This document shows, piece after piece, positions 11,501-22,432 of a stretch of DNA of 64,000 nt (positions are counted from its first letter, which is position 1; every line of letters starts with the position of its first letter). Below the pieces are notes generated by a model. That model had not been told where the DNA came from. It saw only the letters and a list, made by a program, of their open reading frames with translations, and did not search any database. This stretch comes from Filobasidium wieringae (Eukaryota > Basidiomycota > Tremellomycetes > Filobasidiales > Filobasidiaceae), in the NCBI GenBank assembly GCA_001600055.1, contig BCIV01000013.1, positions 620,001-684,000 on the forward strand. The letters are read 5' to 3'. A program made the translations under genes and the position numbers.

Positions 11501-14198
11501 TTATGGTCCTGTCAATGAGCTCGTTGAGCAAAGCGAAGCGAGAGCGGAGCGTTGACGGGGGTGACGTACGGTATCGATGGAACTATCGTTACTAGCCTCC
11601 CTCCTCCGTTTCAACGCATCGAGCGGCGCGTCCCACGTCCTCCTCATCTCCGTATCGATCATCGTCAACGTCGGACTAGACCTGCGTCTCTTCAACATCT
11701 GGTGGGTGGACCAATCGATCCCCACGTCGGACAGGCTCTTGCCGTGTCGGAGATGACGATCGGGAGTTGGGGATTGAGGGAACCCACTAGCGGGTCGGGC
11801 TCCTCCATCGCCATCTGGGCGGAAGAAGAGGACGTCGATGGAAGATACCCTAGCGCTGTACCTCTTCTCCTCCCACCCCTTCTCATCCCGCTCTTCAGCG
11901 AGCGAATCTTGACCACGAGAGCGTCTCGCCTGTTTCCCATCCGGGGGTAGAGGGAACTCGTAAACCGTCCATTCATCCACGCTCATGCCCGATACCCCCG
12001 ACCCCCTCTGTGTGGCGGAAGAACGTACCCTGACTCGTTTGACTGATCGTTGGGAAGAGAGCCGTTTCAGTGAGCCTTCGGGGGTGGGGCGGAACCGTAC
12101 GCTCGCTCGTCGTTTGGTCGCGAGCGGTACGGATTCCTCCTCCTTGGTTTGCTCAACAACCGCGCGAGTCTTAGGGGGCGAAGGTTTCTTCCCCTCCATC
12201 CCCGACCTCCCTTTCAACTCCCTCAACTCCACCCCCCTCTTCTCTGCTAGGAGTCTCCATCTTTCTTCCCCCCTCTTCGCCCGCCTCAGAGCTTCATGCA
12301 GCACTTCTTCCCGATGCTTGGCGATAGCCCATTCGACCTGCCTGAGTTGATCTTGTAGTACGAACAACCGTTGTTTCTCCTTGTCCGACCCTTCCGTCAT
12401 CCGACTCAATACCTTGATGACCTTTTCAGCCCGTCTCTTTCCCCGTGAGATCGATCCCCGATCGACGTCGTGTATGTTGTTGTCAGAGGTGGGGGAGAGA
12501 AGATCATCGAGGAACAAAAACCCCCTCCTCCTCCTCCTAATCTCCGACCCATGTTTCATCCTCAACTCCAGTCCGACCCCTTTCAACCTCTCCGCGACAT
12601 CCACGAGCAGTCCGAATTCTTCCTTCGTCAGGCCACGGGAACTGAACTCTCCCATCCCCCGGACCATCGCTTGGATCACTTCGCCCTCCAGCTCCGAGAG
12701 GTTTTCCGAGGCGTGCAGGGTGATAGGGACGGGGTCTAGTTTAGGCCAGGGGGAGTAGGGGTGGGGGAGATCGGTGCTCGGATGGGCTGGGGCGTGGGAG
12801 GAGAATGAGAGGGGTGGGTTGGGGGAGGGATGCGGTTCGGGAGGGTTTGGGGAGGTGTAGATCTGGGACTGGGATTGGGGGACGGAGGCGGTCCGAACGG
12901 GGGGTAGGTATTCTTCCATCTCTTCTTCCCCCTCTTCTTCCCCATCCACATCCCTCCGATCACCACCCAGCGGCCCAGTGGGGAACCTAACCCCTCCACC
13001 CATTCCCTTTCCTATTCCCATCCCCTGTCCCAATCCCTGGCCCCCCTGCCCCTGCCCCTGCCCCTGCCCCAGCCCCTGCCCCAGCCCCTGCGCCAACCTC
13101 ACCCTCAAAACCGGATCAGACCTAGACCCGCTCAACCCGTTCAGTTCCAGTTCCCTGATCAACGACCCGGGGAGGGAACCGGACCGTCTCCTTGATTTCT
13201 TGGGGTTCTTGGGTGGTGCGCTCGAGGGGGCTGAGGGGTTGGAGGGAGCTGAGGGGACGGCATACGTTTCGGAAGGTTTGGGTCCGGGTTGTGAGCGTTG
13301 TGTCGGTCCGTCCTGATCCTTCTGCGTCTTAGGTGAAGAGAAAGGTTTCGATCCTTCCTTATGAAGCGATAACATTGGGGAGATCGGGGAGATCGAGGAG
13401 AAGAGTCCAAAAGCACGTGAAGCAGGTGGGGTTCGAGGTCTATACGAAGGCGAACCCTTGGGGGGTGGGATTGGGCCATGCGGTGGTTGATAGTTGGGGT
13501 CGGGGTGGGCGTCGATATCGACCATGTGATGAGACTGAGTTTGGGATGAACGAAGAGTGGTTTCGTTTCCTTGAGGTTCTTCGGGCTATCCGTTCAAATG
13601 ACCCAATCGATCGACGGATCATCGAATTGACAAATCAGGATTTCAACATTCAACATCCACCTCACCTGACCCATTCGAAAGAAGAAAAAGAGGGGGTGAA
13701 ACTCACGTCCCACCCGTCCGACTCGTGCAAGATCGATCCGCCCGTCATGTTCGTCATGTCCCCCATCTTTATCGGTTTACGCTTCACTTTGAACCGTTTT
13801 GGTTTCTTCTCCAGCTGAGGTTGAGTGGTATGAGGAATGTAATCTTGATCCACTCTTGTTCGATTGATCGAACTCCTCGTGTAATCCAGGGCTGTATGTC
13901 CTAGACTGGAGAACTTTGAATGATCGTTCATCCCGGCTTCCCCCCCACCCTCACCCGAACCCTCACCCGAACCCAGACCTTCCGTCAAAGGTGATCCTAA
14001 GGTCACTGTGGTCCCGGGCGATGAAGAGGAGGTGGAGTTGGATGGCGAGGCTGAGGGGGAGGAGGAGGAGGAAGTTGGTGATGGACGTGTGGATTTCGTT
14101 TTCGTCTTCGTTTTGGACGTGGACGTGGTTGATTTCGATTTTGATTTCGAGGTTGGGGGTGTTATTAGGATTTGAAGTTGATGTGCGAATGATTTCAT
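11501..14198 (-). CDS. Large disordered Ser/Pro/Gly-rich protein of unknown function
   Basis: Two exons (14198-13707 and 13534-11501) joined in phase 0 through a GTGAGT donor give about 841 residues. I do not recognise the family. The N-terminus has Ser/Thr/Lys runs (SKSKSKSTTSTSKTKTK) and a Gly/Glu patch. The middle has a Leu-Gly-Gln-Gly repeat (coding strand about 13095-13010). A short ordered segment (ENLSELEGEVIQAMVRGMGEF, then KEEFGLLVDVAERLKG, about 12740-12560) looks helical and may be the only folded part. A charged coiled-coil-like region follows (EALRRAKRGEERWRLLAEKRG). The C-terminus is basic with RRRSSPTLTM-type sites that could be phosphorylated. Such architecture suits a regulatory or scaffold protein, but no function is claimed. 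The start at 14198 is the first ATG of the long frame. Confidence 0.65.
13020..13095. repeat. Hexanucleotide CCCCTG minisatellite in coding sequence
   Basis: A tandem run of CCCCTG/CCCCAG units on the plus strand encodes Gly-Gln and Gly-Leu repeats of the minus-strand disordered protein. Its unit length is a multiple of three, so copy-number change would keep the frame. Confidence 0.85.
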
Positions 14199-14781
14199 CG
14201 TGGCCGGTTCGTTGGAGGAGGAGATGGAGATGGAGACGGTCGATGAGGGAATGAGGAATGAGGAAATGACAGCTGTGACATTGACGGTTCATCATATTTC
14301 ACGATCTCTCGCTCTGATGGAAACAAAGTTTGATCTCATCACATTTCGCGTTTCAGACGACGTGACGACAACCTGAAACGCGTATTCGGGGCGTCGTCAC
14401 AGCTCACGATCAGCGACCCAGGAACAAGCGGACGCACCTCCCAGTTGAGGAAATGCCACGTTCCCACGCCACGTTCCCTCACGTCTTAAGCTTTAGAGCG
14501 CAAGGTTCATCCCATCATCCCATCGCCCCAATCACGTGATTGCCAACTCAAGCATCGCATCTGAACTGAACTGAACTGAGACATCTGACGTTCCGCTTCC
14601 GCCCAACCATGCCGTCAATCAACACGATCACGTGATCCGCCCCGTTCACTCTGTGAGCGTGACTCAATGAACGCTCGAACGAGTCATCGCATAGTTTCAA
14701 GTTGCAGAAGTTGTATAAAACCATCGTCGTTACTTGCGACCACAGCGTCAACGCTCACCACAGCACTTCAATCGAGTAACA
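14199..14781. promoter_or_regulatory. Divergent promoter of HIS7 and the disordered-protein gene
   Basis: This 583-base space holds a TGACTCA at 14660-14666, the consensus for Gcn4/Cpc1-type activators of amino-acid genes, 116 bases before the HIS7 ATG. A TATAAAA lies at 14714-14720, 62 bases before the ATG. Two E-boxes with CACGTG at 14533-14538 and 14629-14634, both in ATCACGTGAT or a near form, resemble Cbf1 sites. The motif matches are seen in sequence; general amino-acid control of this gene is inferred from budding-yeast HIS7. Confidence 0.6.
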
Positions 14782-16862
14782 ATGTCCACCCTTCCTGTTC
14801 CTCCTACACCCCCGAACCCCGCCCCCTCCACGTCCAAGTCCACGTCCTCCACGTCTAAACCGAGATTATTCATATTAGACTACGGAGCGGGCAATGTCAG
14901 ATCGTTGGCCAATTCCATCCGAAAGCTCGGGTTCGATTTCGAATGGATCGAGAAGGAGGATGATTTCGGGAAGGCTGATGTGAGTTTCGCCGTCTTTTCT
15001 AACGGGAGATGCGAGGGGGTTGGGGGCTGATGGGTGTTTTTCATGTTACTTTTCTTTGCCTCGATATCACGCCGTCTTTCCTGCCTCCTCCACCTCCCAC
15101 ACTACCCCACTGGACCGAACAGAAACTGATCTTTCCCGGAGTAGGTTCGTTCGGTCACGCCATGACCTCCCTCCGTTCCAAAAACCTCTTCCACCCTCTC
15201 CTCCAATACATCCGCGAGGGTAAACCTTACTTTGGGATCTGTATCGGAATGCAAGCCCTGTTTCTTTCTAGCTTGGAATCCCCTGGAACGGACGGGCAGG
15301 GGTTGGGAGTCATTCCTGGAAAAGTGGGGAGGTTTGAGAAGACGGATGAGGGTGGGGTGGGGGGGAGGAAGAGCGTGCCTCATATGGGATGGAACGGGGT
15401 TTCTAAATTATGGGCACCCAATAACACCTCTTCTCCTTCATCGTCATCATCAGGAAATGGAAATGGAAATGAGCAAAGCGATGGCGACAGCGACGACGAC
15501 AAACTCTTATTACTGGACGAAGAACAATACTACTTTGTCCATTCCTACCGAGTAGCCTACACACCCTCCCTCGCCCCCTACGTCCATACCGTCTCCACCT
15601 ACGGATCGGAGCGATTCATCTCCTCCGTCCGTCTAGGGAACCTCTTCGGGACCCAATTCCATCCGGAGAAATCGGGACCGGCGGGGTTGGATCTGTTGAG
15701 GAGGTGGTTGGAGGGGGGTGTGGAGGCGCTGGGTGGGGTGGTGGAGGAGGAAGAGGTGGGGAGGAGGAATACGTTGCGGGAGGTCGATGCCGAGGCGAAC
15801 GCGAAGGGGCTGACGAAACGGATCGTAGCTTGTTTGGACGTGAGGAGTAACGATAGTGGGGATCTGGTAGTGACCAAAGGGGACCAATACGATGTCCGAG
15901 AAAANCCCCCCGCCTCGTCCGCCTCGGGCGCCGGCGACGCTTCGTCAGGGGACGTCAGGAACCTAGGGAAACCGGTAGATCTCGCCAGACGGTACTACCA
16001 CGAGATGGCCGATGAGATCTGTTTCCTCAACATCACCTCGTTCAGAAACTCTGCCCTTCAGGATCAACCGATGTTAAAGGTCGTCTCTTCCGCCGCGGAG
16101 ACGGTCTTCGTACCCCTCACCGTAGGGGGGGGGATAAAGGATACCGTCGACCCCGATGGTACCCCGAGGTCCGCGCTCGAAGTCGCAGGGGCTTACTTTA
16201 GGAGCGGCGCTGATAAGGTTTCCATCGGGACCGAAGCGGTCTTTGCGGTGGAGGAGATGTTGGGGAGGGAGGGGAGGGGGGAGGAAGCGTTATCGGGCCA
16301 AACCGGGATAGAGACCATCATGAAGGGGTACGGCACTCAGGCGGTCGTCGTCTCCATAGACCCCAAGAGGGTTTACGTCGATTTAGACGATCCGGAATGG
16401 GAATCCTCGTTCGATCCTAAACACAGACCTTGTTTGATCTTTGGGGACGAAGCCATCTCGGCGACGAGGGAAAAGGAGAGGGGCAAGGCTTGGTGGTACC
16501 AATGCACCATCCGAGGGGGACGGGAAGTGAGAGACCTCGATGTCGTTCAACTCGCCCAGGGGGTGGAACGACTGGGCGCAGGGGAGATCTTGTTGAACTC
16601 TGTAGACCGGGACGGATCTGGTCTCGGGTTCGATCTCGACCTGATCGATCTCGTCAAGAAGAACGTCAGTATTCCCGTCGTCGCCAGTTCGGGAGCGGGC
16701 AAGGTGGACGATTTCAAAGAGTTGTTCGAGAAGACGGGCGTCGAGGCTGGGTTGGCCGCGGGGATCTTTCATAGGGAGGAAGTCCCGTTGGAGGACGTCA
16801 AGAGGCATATGAAGGAGAACGGGATCGCCTGTCGGTTCACAGAGTTGTCTACCGTTACGTAG
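14782..16862 (+). CDS. HIS7: Imidazole glycerol phosphate synthase (glutaminase/cyclase fusion)
   Basis: His7 carries out the fifth step of histidine synthesis. Its glutaminase half makes ammonia, and its cyclase half converts PRFAR to imidazole glycerol phosphate and AICAR. Exons 14782-14979 and 15123-16862 give about 645 residues; budding yeast His7 is 552. The N-terminal half has LDYGAGNVRS, the nucleophile Cys in FGICIGMQALF and the His/Glu pair in QFHPEKSG. The C-terminal (beta-alpha)8 half has RIVACLDVRSND, GDQYDVRE, LLNSVDRDGSG and IPVVASSGAGKVDDF. Extra length comes mainly from a Ser/Asn/Gly/Asp-rich insert (about 15435-15505) in the glutaminase half, plus a Ser-rich N-terminus. The ambiguous base at 15905 is in an AAN codon (Lys or Asn) after DVRE. 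All catalytic residues I can check are present. Confidence 0.96.
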
Positions 16863-17351
16863 GTGCATGCAGTGTTACGTGTATAGAGAGAATAGATTCG
16901 TTATATGCATTCAGTGCCAATGTTCCCAAGTCGTTATCGCGCGATGAAACAGACGAGCAAGATGAAACGTACATGGTCAGTGGGGCACCGCGGTGCGCTT
17001 GATAACCCTGTAACCCTCGCCCTGACTCGAGCGTGTCGGACTTTAGTCGTGGCCAACGACGCGTCCAAGCTCAACACCGCCCTCCCTCACGCTCACTCCC
17101 CCTCTGTCCGCGGGCGGGTCCCTCACCTCGGGAAATCTCCAAGTTCAAGCTCGTCCAGAATCATCTCATCAAGTCCCCACGCTTGGATCGCTTCTCGCAC
17201 CTGCCCCACTACTTCGACAAACAACAGTCAGCAAAGGTTAGCACTCGTTCGGTCGATGAGGGGGATCAAGAGGGGACGCTGATTAGGGTGATTTTGATCT
17301 TGCTTATTTGCGTCCTTGCTATCTGTTGGAATTGGTTGGGAATTTGATTAG
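16863..17351. promoter_or_regulatory. Promoter region of the eL27 gene
   Basis: About 490 bases between HIS7 and RPL27, both on the plus strand. No open frame of note. It should contain the ribosomal-protein promoter and leader; I could not pick out a defined motif. Confidence 0.4.
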
Positions 17352-18319
17352 ATGGTCAAGAGTGAGTAGTCTTGGGGTTCGGTGGTCGTCGTGGATGTGA
17401 AACTGATCGATTTCCTTTGTTTCTAGGTGAGTGTCGAGAAATTCAATTGTTTTGGTTCGAGGTGGATGGACGGGCGTGAATGGATCTTCAAGAAGTTTTC
17501 AAAGAGATACACGTCAAGATTCTCGCTGAACAGCGAAACAAGAGCATGCACCGACAAGACGAAAAATGGGCTAGAGCTAGATTATCGCCAGCAACCACAC
17601 ACGTTGAACTCCCCTTTCCGACTACACCGCCTATCCACCTCGAACCCCACCCCCTACTCGCCGCCTACCTCATCTGACCGTCTCTCTTCTACTCCCTACA
17701 GTCTACAAGCCCGGCAAGGTCGCTGTCGTCCTCTCTGGACGTCAAGCTGGAAAGAAGGTCGTCGTCATCAAGCAGGTCGACGAGGGTACCAAGGACAGGC
17801 CTTACCCTCACGCCATTGTTGCTGGAATTGAGAAGTCAGTCGGAGCGACGCTTGGAAGCCGATGAGGGAAAGAACGAGGGACTGATGGGAGAAGCTTTTT
17901 GTGATCGATCAGGTACCCTTTGAAGGTCACCAAGTCCATGGGTGCTAAGCGAATTGCCAGGCGATCAAAGATCAAGCCTTTCATCAAGGTGAGCCTTGCC
18001 AAACATGTCATCTCCAAACGCACATCGACTGAACTTTGAACCCACATCACAGACTGTCAACTACGCTCATCTCCTCCCCACCCGTTACGCTCTCGAGCTC
18101 GAGAGCTTGAAGGGATCCGTCTCTTCCGAGACCTTCAAGGAGCCCACCCAGAGGGAAGACGCCAAGAAGGCCATCAAGAAGCACTTCGAGGAGCGTTACG
18201 CTCGTGGAGCCAACAGGTGGTGTAAGTCTTGCATTCGCGATTACGGGTGATTGATGAGGCATGTAAATTGACTGGGTCTTTTCGTCCATGCTGCAGTCTT
18301 CTCCAAGCTCAGGTTCTAA
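17352..18319 (+). CDS. RPL27: 60S ribosomal protein eL27
   Basis: This is a structural protein of the large ribosomal subunit. Exon 1 is only ten bases (ATG GTC AAG A, 17352-17361). It is followed by a 340-base intron (17362-17701), then exons encoding [54 protein letters not shown] and the C-terminal FFSKLRF. The final splice (T|GTAAG to CAG|TC) restores RWFFSKLRF, the conserved end of the family. Length (about 136 residues) is normal. Intron 1 contains TTTCTAG immediately followed by GTGAGT at 17426/17427, so it could be removed in two steps. No snoRNA could be identified in that intron. Confidence 0.95.
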
Positions 18320-18720
18320 GCGTATCGCGCTTGGTATCAGAGTGGATTAGAGTCGAGGTCCCAGGGATGGAACGGATCACAAATGGGATGCAAAAAAGCA
18401 CAACACTTCTCGTGCCCTGGGCGGGGGATGTCTGGACTTTTTTTTTTGGATGGGGGAAAGACATATGTTCTTTGTATCGCGTTATCCCGCATCCATGAAC
18501 GGGCGATGATCATTGTTTTTTGCTCTTCCTGAAAACGATTGTGGTTGTCTCGATTCGTCTTGTGCTTGTGCTTGTGATCGGTGCTTGATTTGTGAACTTG
18601 CTTCCGACCATTCGCTGCGTCACGCTTGGACGGACAAGTTCAACGATTGTCCATTCGACATCGCCTTTCGTTCGTGATAGAGCGTTGCTAATTCAGATTC
18701 AACGTCGCATCCTACCGACC
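18320..18720. other. Intergenic between RPL27 and EMC2
   Basis: About 400 bases with a T9 run near 18438-18446 and T/G-rich sequence, suited to RPL27 3'-end formation and the EMC2 promoter. No gene seen. Confidence 0.4.
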
Positions 18721-20173
18721 ATGTCACAAAAGACCATCTTGGATAGACTCGCTAGGTACAGAACGATAGGCGCACGTAACTCGGAGGAAGTGCTCGAGTT
18801 GGGAACCAGGGCGTTGAGTTCAGGCGGGCTGGGTGATCAAGGTTAGTCAGGCGAGCGGCGGTTTGCTCCTGAGTTATAAGAGGTAGTGGACTAATATGGA
18901 ATGGTGCATCTTAGAATGGGCCGTTAGGGAACAGGTCGCGATCGCTGCTATGGATCTCGGTCAGTTGGACCAAGCACAAGTAAGTCGCCTAGATTTCTCA
19001 AAGGCAAAGGCTCTTCTCGTATTGACGACTGTTCATCTGTTAGCAACAAGTATCTATCCTCTTGAAAAAGTTCTCGGATTCTCCTCGGATAGCGATCCTG
19101 AGAGGACTCAAACTGGAAGCCGAGGGTAATTACGAAGCGGCTGCGAGGCTGTATCGATCCCTGCTTGGACGACCGGTTGATGACAAGGGGAAAGGAAAGG
19201 TTGAGGGCGGGATTGTTTGGAAGGGGGAGCCGGACGAGACTATGATCGTATGTGAGGGTGGCTCAAGCGAACGGGGAGCATCGAAGCTGATACATCCCCC
19301 TATAGACCGCTCATCAACGTTTGATCACTCTGTCCTTATTCCCTTCCACATCGCCAGCATCCACCTCACCCAGCCCTGAAGCTATAGCTCAGACTATTCC
19401 CCTTCTCGTCGCATACTTGGATACCTTCCATTCCGACCCAGACGCTTGGTCTCTTCTCGCCGACCTCTACCTTCTTTTATCAGGTTGGAGCGAGATAGAT
19501 AACGCCTACACTCGAGGGGAACTCGTCCAGAAATACTTCCCTGGTTCGAGACTGGGCGGAGAGACGGAAGGAAAGGGGGAGAAGAGTACTCAGTATTTGC
19601 AACAGGCGATGACTTGTCTGTCCCATCGATTGACGATGGAGCCTTGGAACTGGATGTCTATGGCTAGATACGGAGAGGCCGCTTTGATGTTCGGGTGGGT
19701 ACCGTCTCGTATATCAATCAGACCGATAAAAGTACTGATAGGCCTTCACGTTCTCTCTCTCGTAGAGACGTATCATTGGCATACAAGACTTTTTTGCGGG
19801 CGATTGAGATGGCTACCGATCCAAGCGATGCCTTGGTAGATGTCAAGGTTGTCGGAACCGATTCGATATCGTCTAGCACCAGCTTATTACAAGCTATTAG
19901 GCCAGGCGGATGGAAGACCCGAGTATGGTGGGATCTTAAACTGGTATGTGATCTCGTCTAACTTGTGTGAGATCACAAACTTACCCCTTTATCCTTGTTC
20001 ACGCTTAGTGCACGACGTATCTGTCTTCGGAAAAGTATGACCTCTCGACCAACTCCCTCTCGCCAACTCATCCAGAGCATGTTGATGTAATCAGTAGACT
20101 GGTCGATCAGAAACTCTCAGCTCTCGTTGATCTTCACGCATTGGAGATCTGGAAGCGAGACGTTGTTGTATAA
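18721..20173 (+). CDS. EMC2: ER membrane protein complex subunit 2 (TPR protein)
   Basis: Emc2 is the cytosolic TPR subunit of the EMC, which inserts tail-anchored and multi-pass proteins into the ER membrane. Exon 1 starts MSQKTILDRLARYR (18721-18841) and joins EWAVREQVAIAAMDLGQ with the codon split after its first base. TPR-like helices follow: SPRIAILRGLKLEAEGNYEAA, LLADLYLLLSGWSEIDNAY and MTCLSHRLTMEPWNWMSMAR. Then comes DVSLAYKTFLRAIEM. The splice at WWDLKL|CTTYLSSEKYDL is phase 0 and matches the family's 'R.WYGLKLC' region. The stop is TAA at 20171-20173, after EIWKRDVVV. The identity rests on repeat order and family-specific strings recalled from other eukaryotes; a generic TPR protein is the only alternative. 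Confidence 0.82.
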
Positions 20174-21463
20174 CAAGCTGGACCCATTCATATACATCGA
20201 TACCCTACGTACTGTGTAACGACCTTCCCGCTGGAATTGACACTTACCCATGTAGGATTCACTCAACAGTGGTAGCATGAGGCGTGAAGCGAGAGCGCGT
20301 AGGTCTGCGCAGCAATCATTCAGACATGTGATACTTTGCACTTCAGAGCCGAGACGATATATTATGTATGATCCTCATTGAAAGTTTCATTTCTGATGTC
20401 TTACGAGATTCTAGTATGGAAAATGCATCCTCTCCTTCAATCATGTCTGATCAATCAGCTTGCCGACTTTCAACGAGCTCCGCACAGATCGGGAGGCCTA
20501 ACTCCGTTTGCTTGATTTCCTCCGCCACTTCGACATAGAGGCCGTGCGTCACACTCATCACATTTATATGATATCTCTGATCGCATTTGTCTTGCTGGCT
20601 TGCCCTCGTCATGTCTCACAAATTTAGGAGCTGAAAGCCATTGACGGGGACAACTTCAGTTTAACTCATGCAGTTGATAAATAAAGACCCACTGCTCGAC
20701 TGGCTGGAAGATCAGACCAGGGCTTGTGTGTCCAATGAGAGCTTCTTTTGAATTGGGATGTTAGGATTTGCTATTCCGGCTCTAGGAACCAGGTTTCTAC
20801 CAGGAAAGGAATTTGGAGACCACATCGGAGCTGATGGTCTTTGCTGTGTACGATACCCTGAGACTCTGTCATCACAGTTGGCAAGACATCCCTTTGAGCG
20901 TTCTCGTTCGCTGCTACCTGTTGTGGGTGGTGTTATTCGTCGATCCACATACGTCACTATAGTGTCCGAGGGTACGTATGCATGATTTTCTATCGTTTCA
21001 CCTGCATACAGATATCACGCTCTTTGAAGCACATGCGCGCCACCGCGACGGACCCAGATCCACAGCGATTATTGATACTATATGTTTTAAACCGTCTTCC
21101 TGTACAGAACTTACAACCTGCAGGTAAGCGATTCCACAAGCCTATACAGGAAACATTAGACAAGGTGCTCTTAATAAGATGGGACAGCTTGCCATGTTAC
21201 TCTTGGGTAGTCCTCATTGGGAAGATCGTGCATTCTACGAAGAGACTCGATGTCCTTGACTATCGTCAAACTCACCGAGCATGCCCGTACGAACGAGTGT
21301 GATCCACAGCGGACTGGACGACCAATTGAGCGAAAGCAAGGGGTGACAGATCATGCGATATCTCAAAAGAGCCCAAAACATCTACAATAACCACATCTCC
21401 CTTGAAAAGCACCTCACGACACCGATCCTCTTTTGAGTAAACGAAAAGAAGTGATCGAGACGC
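20174..21463. other. Gene-poor spacer
   Basis: About 1.3 kb between the convergent EMC2 and RPS22 genes. Open frames (for example 20758-20985 and 20982-21302) have no recognisable motif, no convincing splice partners and no family resemblance. I see no tRNA or tandem repeat. A lineage-specific short gene cannot be excluded. Confidence 0.4.
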
Positions 21464-22432
21464 TTAGTAAACGAAAGCCAAAATCTTTCCTCCGGTGTGC
21501 TTCCTCCTGGCCTCCTCGTGGTCCATGATTCCGGCAGAGGTGGTAAGGATGATCTTTCCGAAAGAACGGGCAGGGAGCAACAAGTTGACCCAGTTCTCGA
21601 CTATCAAATCGGAATGCATTAGTTGATAGGTAGGAAAAGGGCACAGGTAGAATATAGACATACTGGCATCGAGGGTAACGTTGAATCGGGGAGAGATAAC
21701 TCCGGTCTTGTTCAATCGTCCGTTGAGCTGGATAACGATCTTTCCACCCCTGTGGTCATCGATGAGCTCGAATTCACCAATGTAACCTGATCATTCATGA
21801 AAGCATTGATGATCAGTCCATGGACTCCGCAAAGGTGCTCCGGAAAGAAAAGGGGAAGGAAAGGGAAAGATGGAGCATGTCTGGGACGAGTTTTGACCCG
21901 ATCGAGAAACCGCGTGATACTCCTTCTCGAAAGACGAAACCGCACTTCCTCGACCCAAATCTTTCTCCCGTCCGATCAGGTACCAGAGAAACGCCTGGCC
22001 GTGCGGCCTCGACGAAACTCAGCTCCTGACCGTCTAGCAGAAAGACTCCTCCTTGACCCCCTTCACCTCCGAAGAAGCAAAGGGAGCAAGAAGGGTTGAT
22101 TCCAGTGCGTGAACAATGAAATCGGCTCGTTGACCAGTTTTGTAGGTTTATTTGCCGGTGATTTAAAGAATGGACTCGGTGGAAGCGGTAGCCAAGGTCA
22201 AACAGTTATACTCCGGGTTGTTTCATGCTCCATCTTGATGATTTGTGGAAGAGCTGAAGGAGAAGAGAGGAGGACGGAAGGAAGATAGGGCACACGTACC
22301 GTGCTTCTGCATAACGGCCAAAACCTTGACGACGACCTTGGAAGCGGGCCTGATCAAGACCTGCCTCTTACCCCTTCGCTCGGCGTTGACGATGTTGTTA
22401 AGACAATCGTTGAGGACGGAAACTCGGACCAT
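21464..22432 (-). CDS. RPS22: 40S ribosomal protein uS8 (Rps22/S15a)
   Basis: This is a small-subunit ribosomal protein. Three exons: 22432-22300 ([18 protein letters not shown] to VMQKHG), 21786 to about 21662 ([27 protein letters not shown]), and about 21603-21464 ([33 protein letters not shown], ending AFVY). Splice phases (G|GT for the Gly codon after KH, A|TC for the Ile before ENW) give an uninterrupted protein of about 130 residues, the usual length. Intron 1 is long (22299-21787, 513 bases), as is common in ribosomal-protein genes; I checked it for C/D-box pairs without a clear result. The gene lies head to head with RPL31. Confidence 0.96.

Noticed and set aside
19840..20040. An alternative frame reading YRLAPAYYKLLGQADGRPEY inside EMC2.
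   Set aside because: The other frame ends in WWDLKL and splices in phase to CTTYLSSEKYDL, matching the Emc2 family; the alternative runs into a stop.
21787..22299. Possible snoRNA in the long RPS22 intron (and in RPL31 and RPL27 introns).
   Set aside because: TGATGA/CTGA-like strings are present but not spaced or flanked by terminal stems as C/D snoRNAs require, and no H/ACA hinge and tail were clear.
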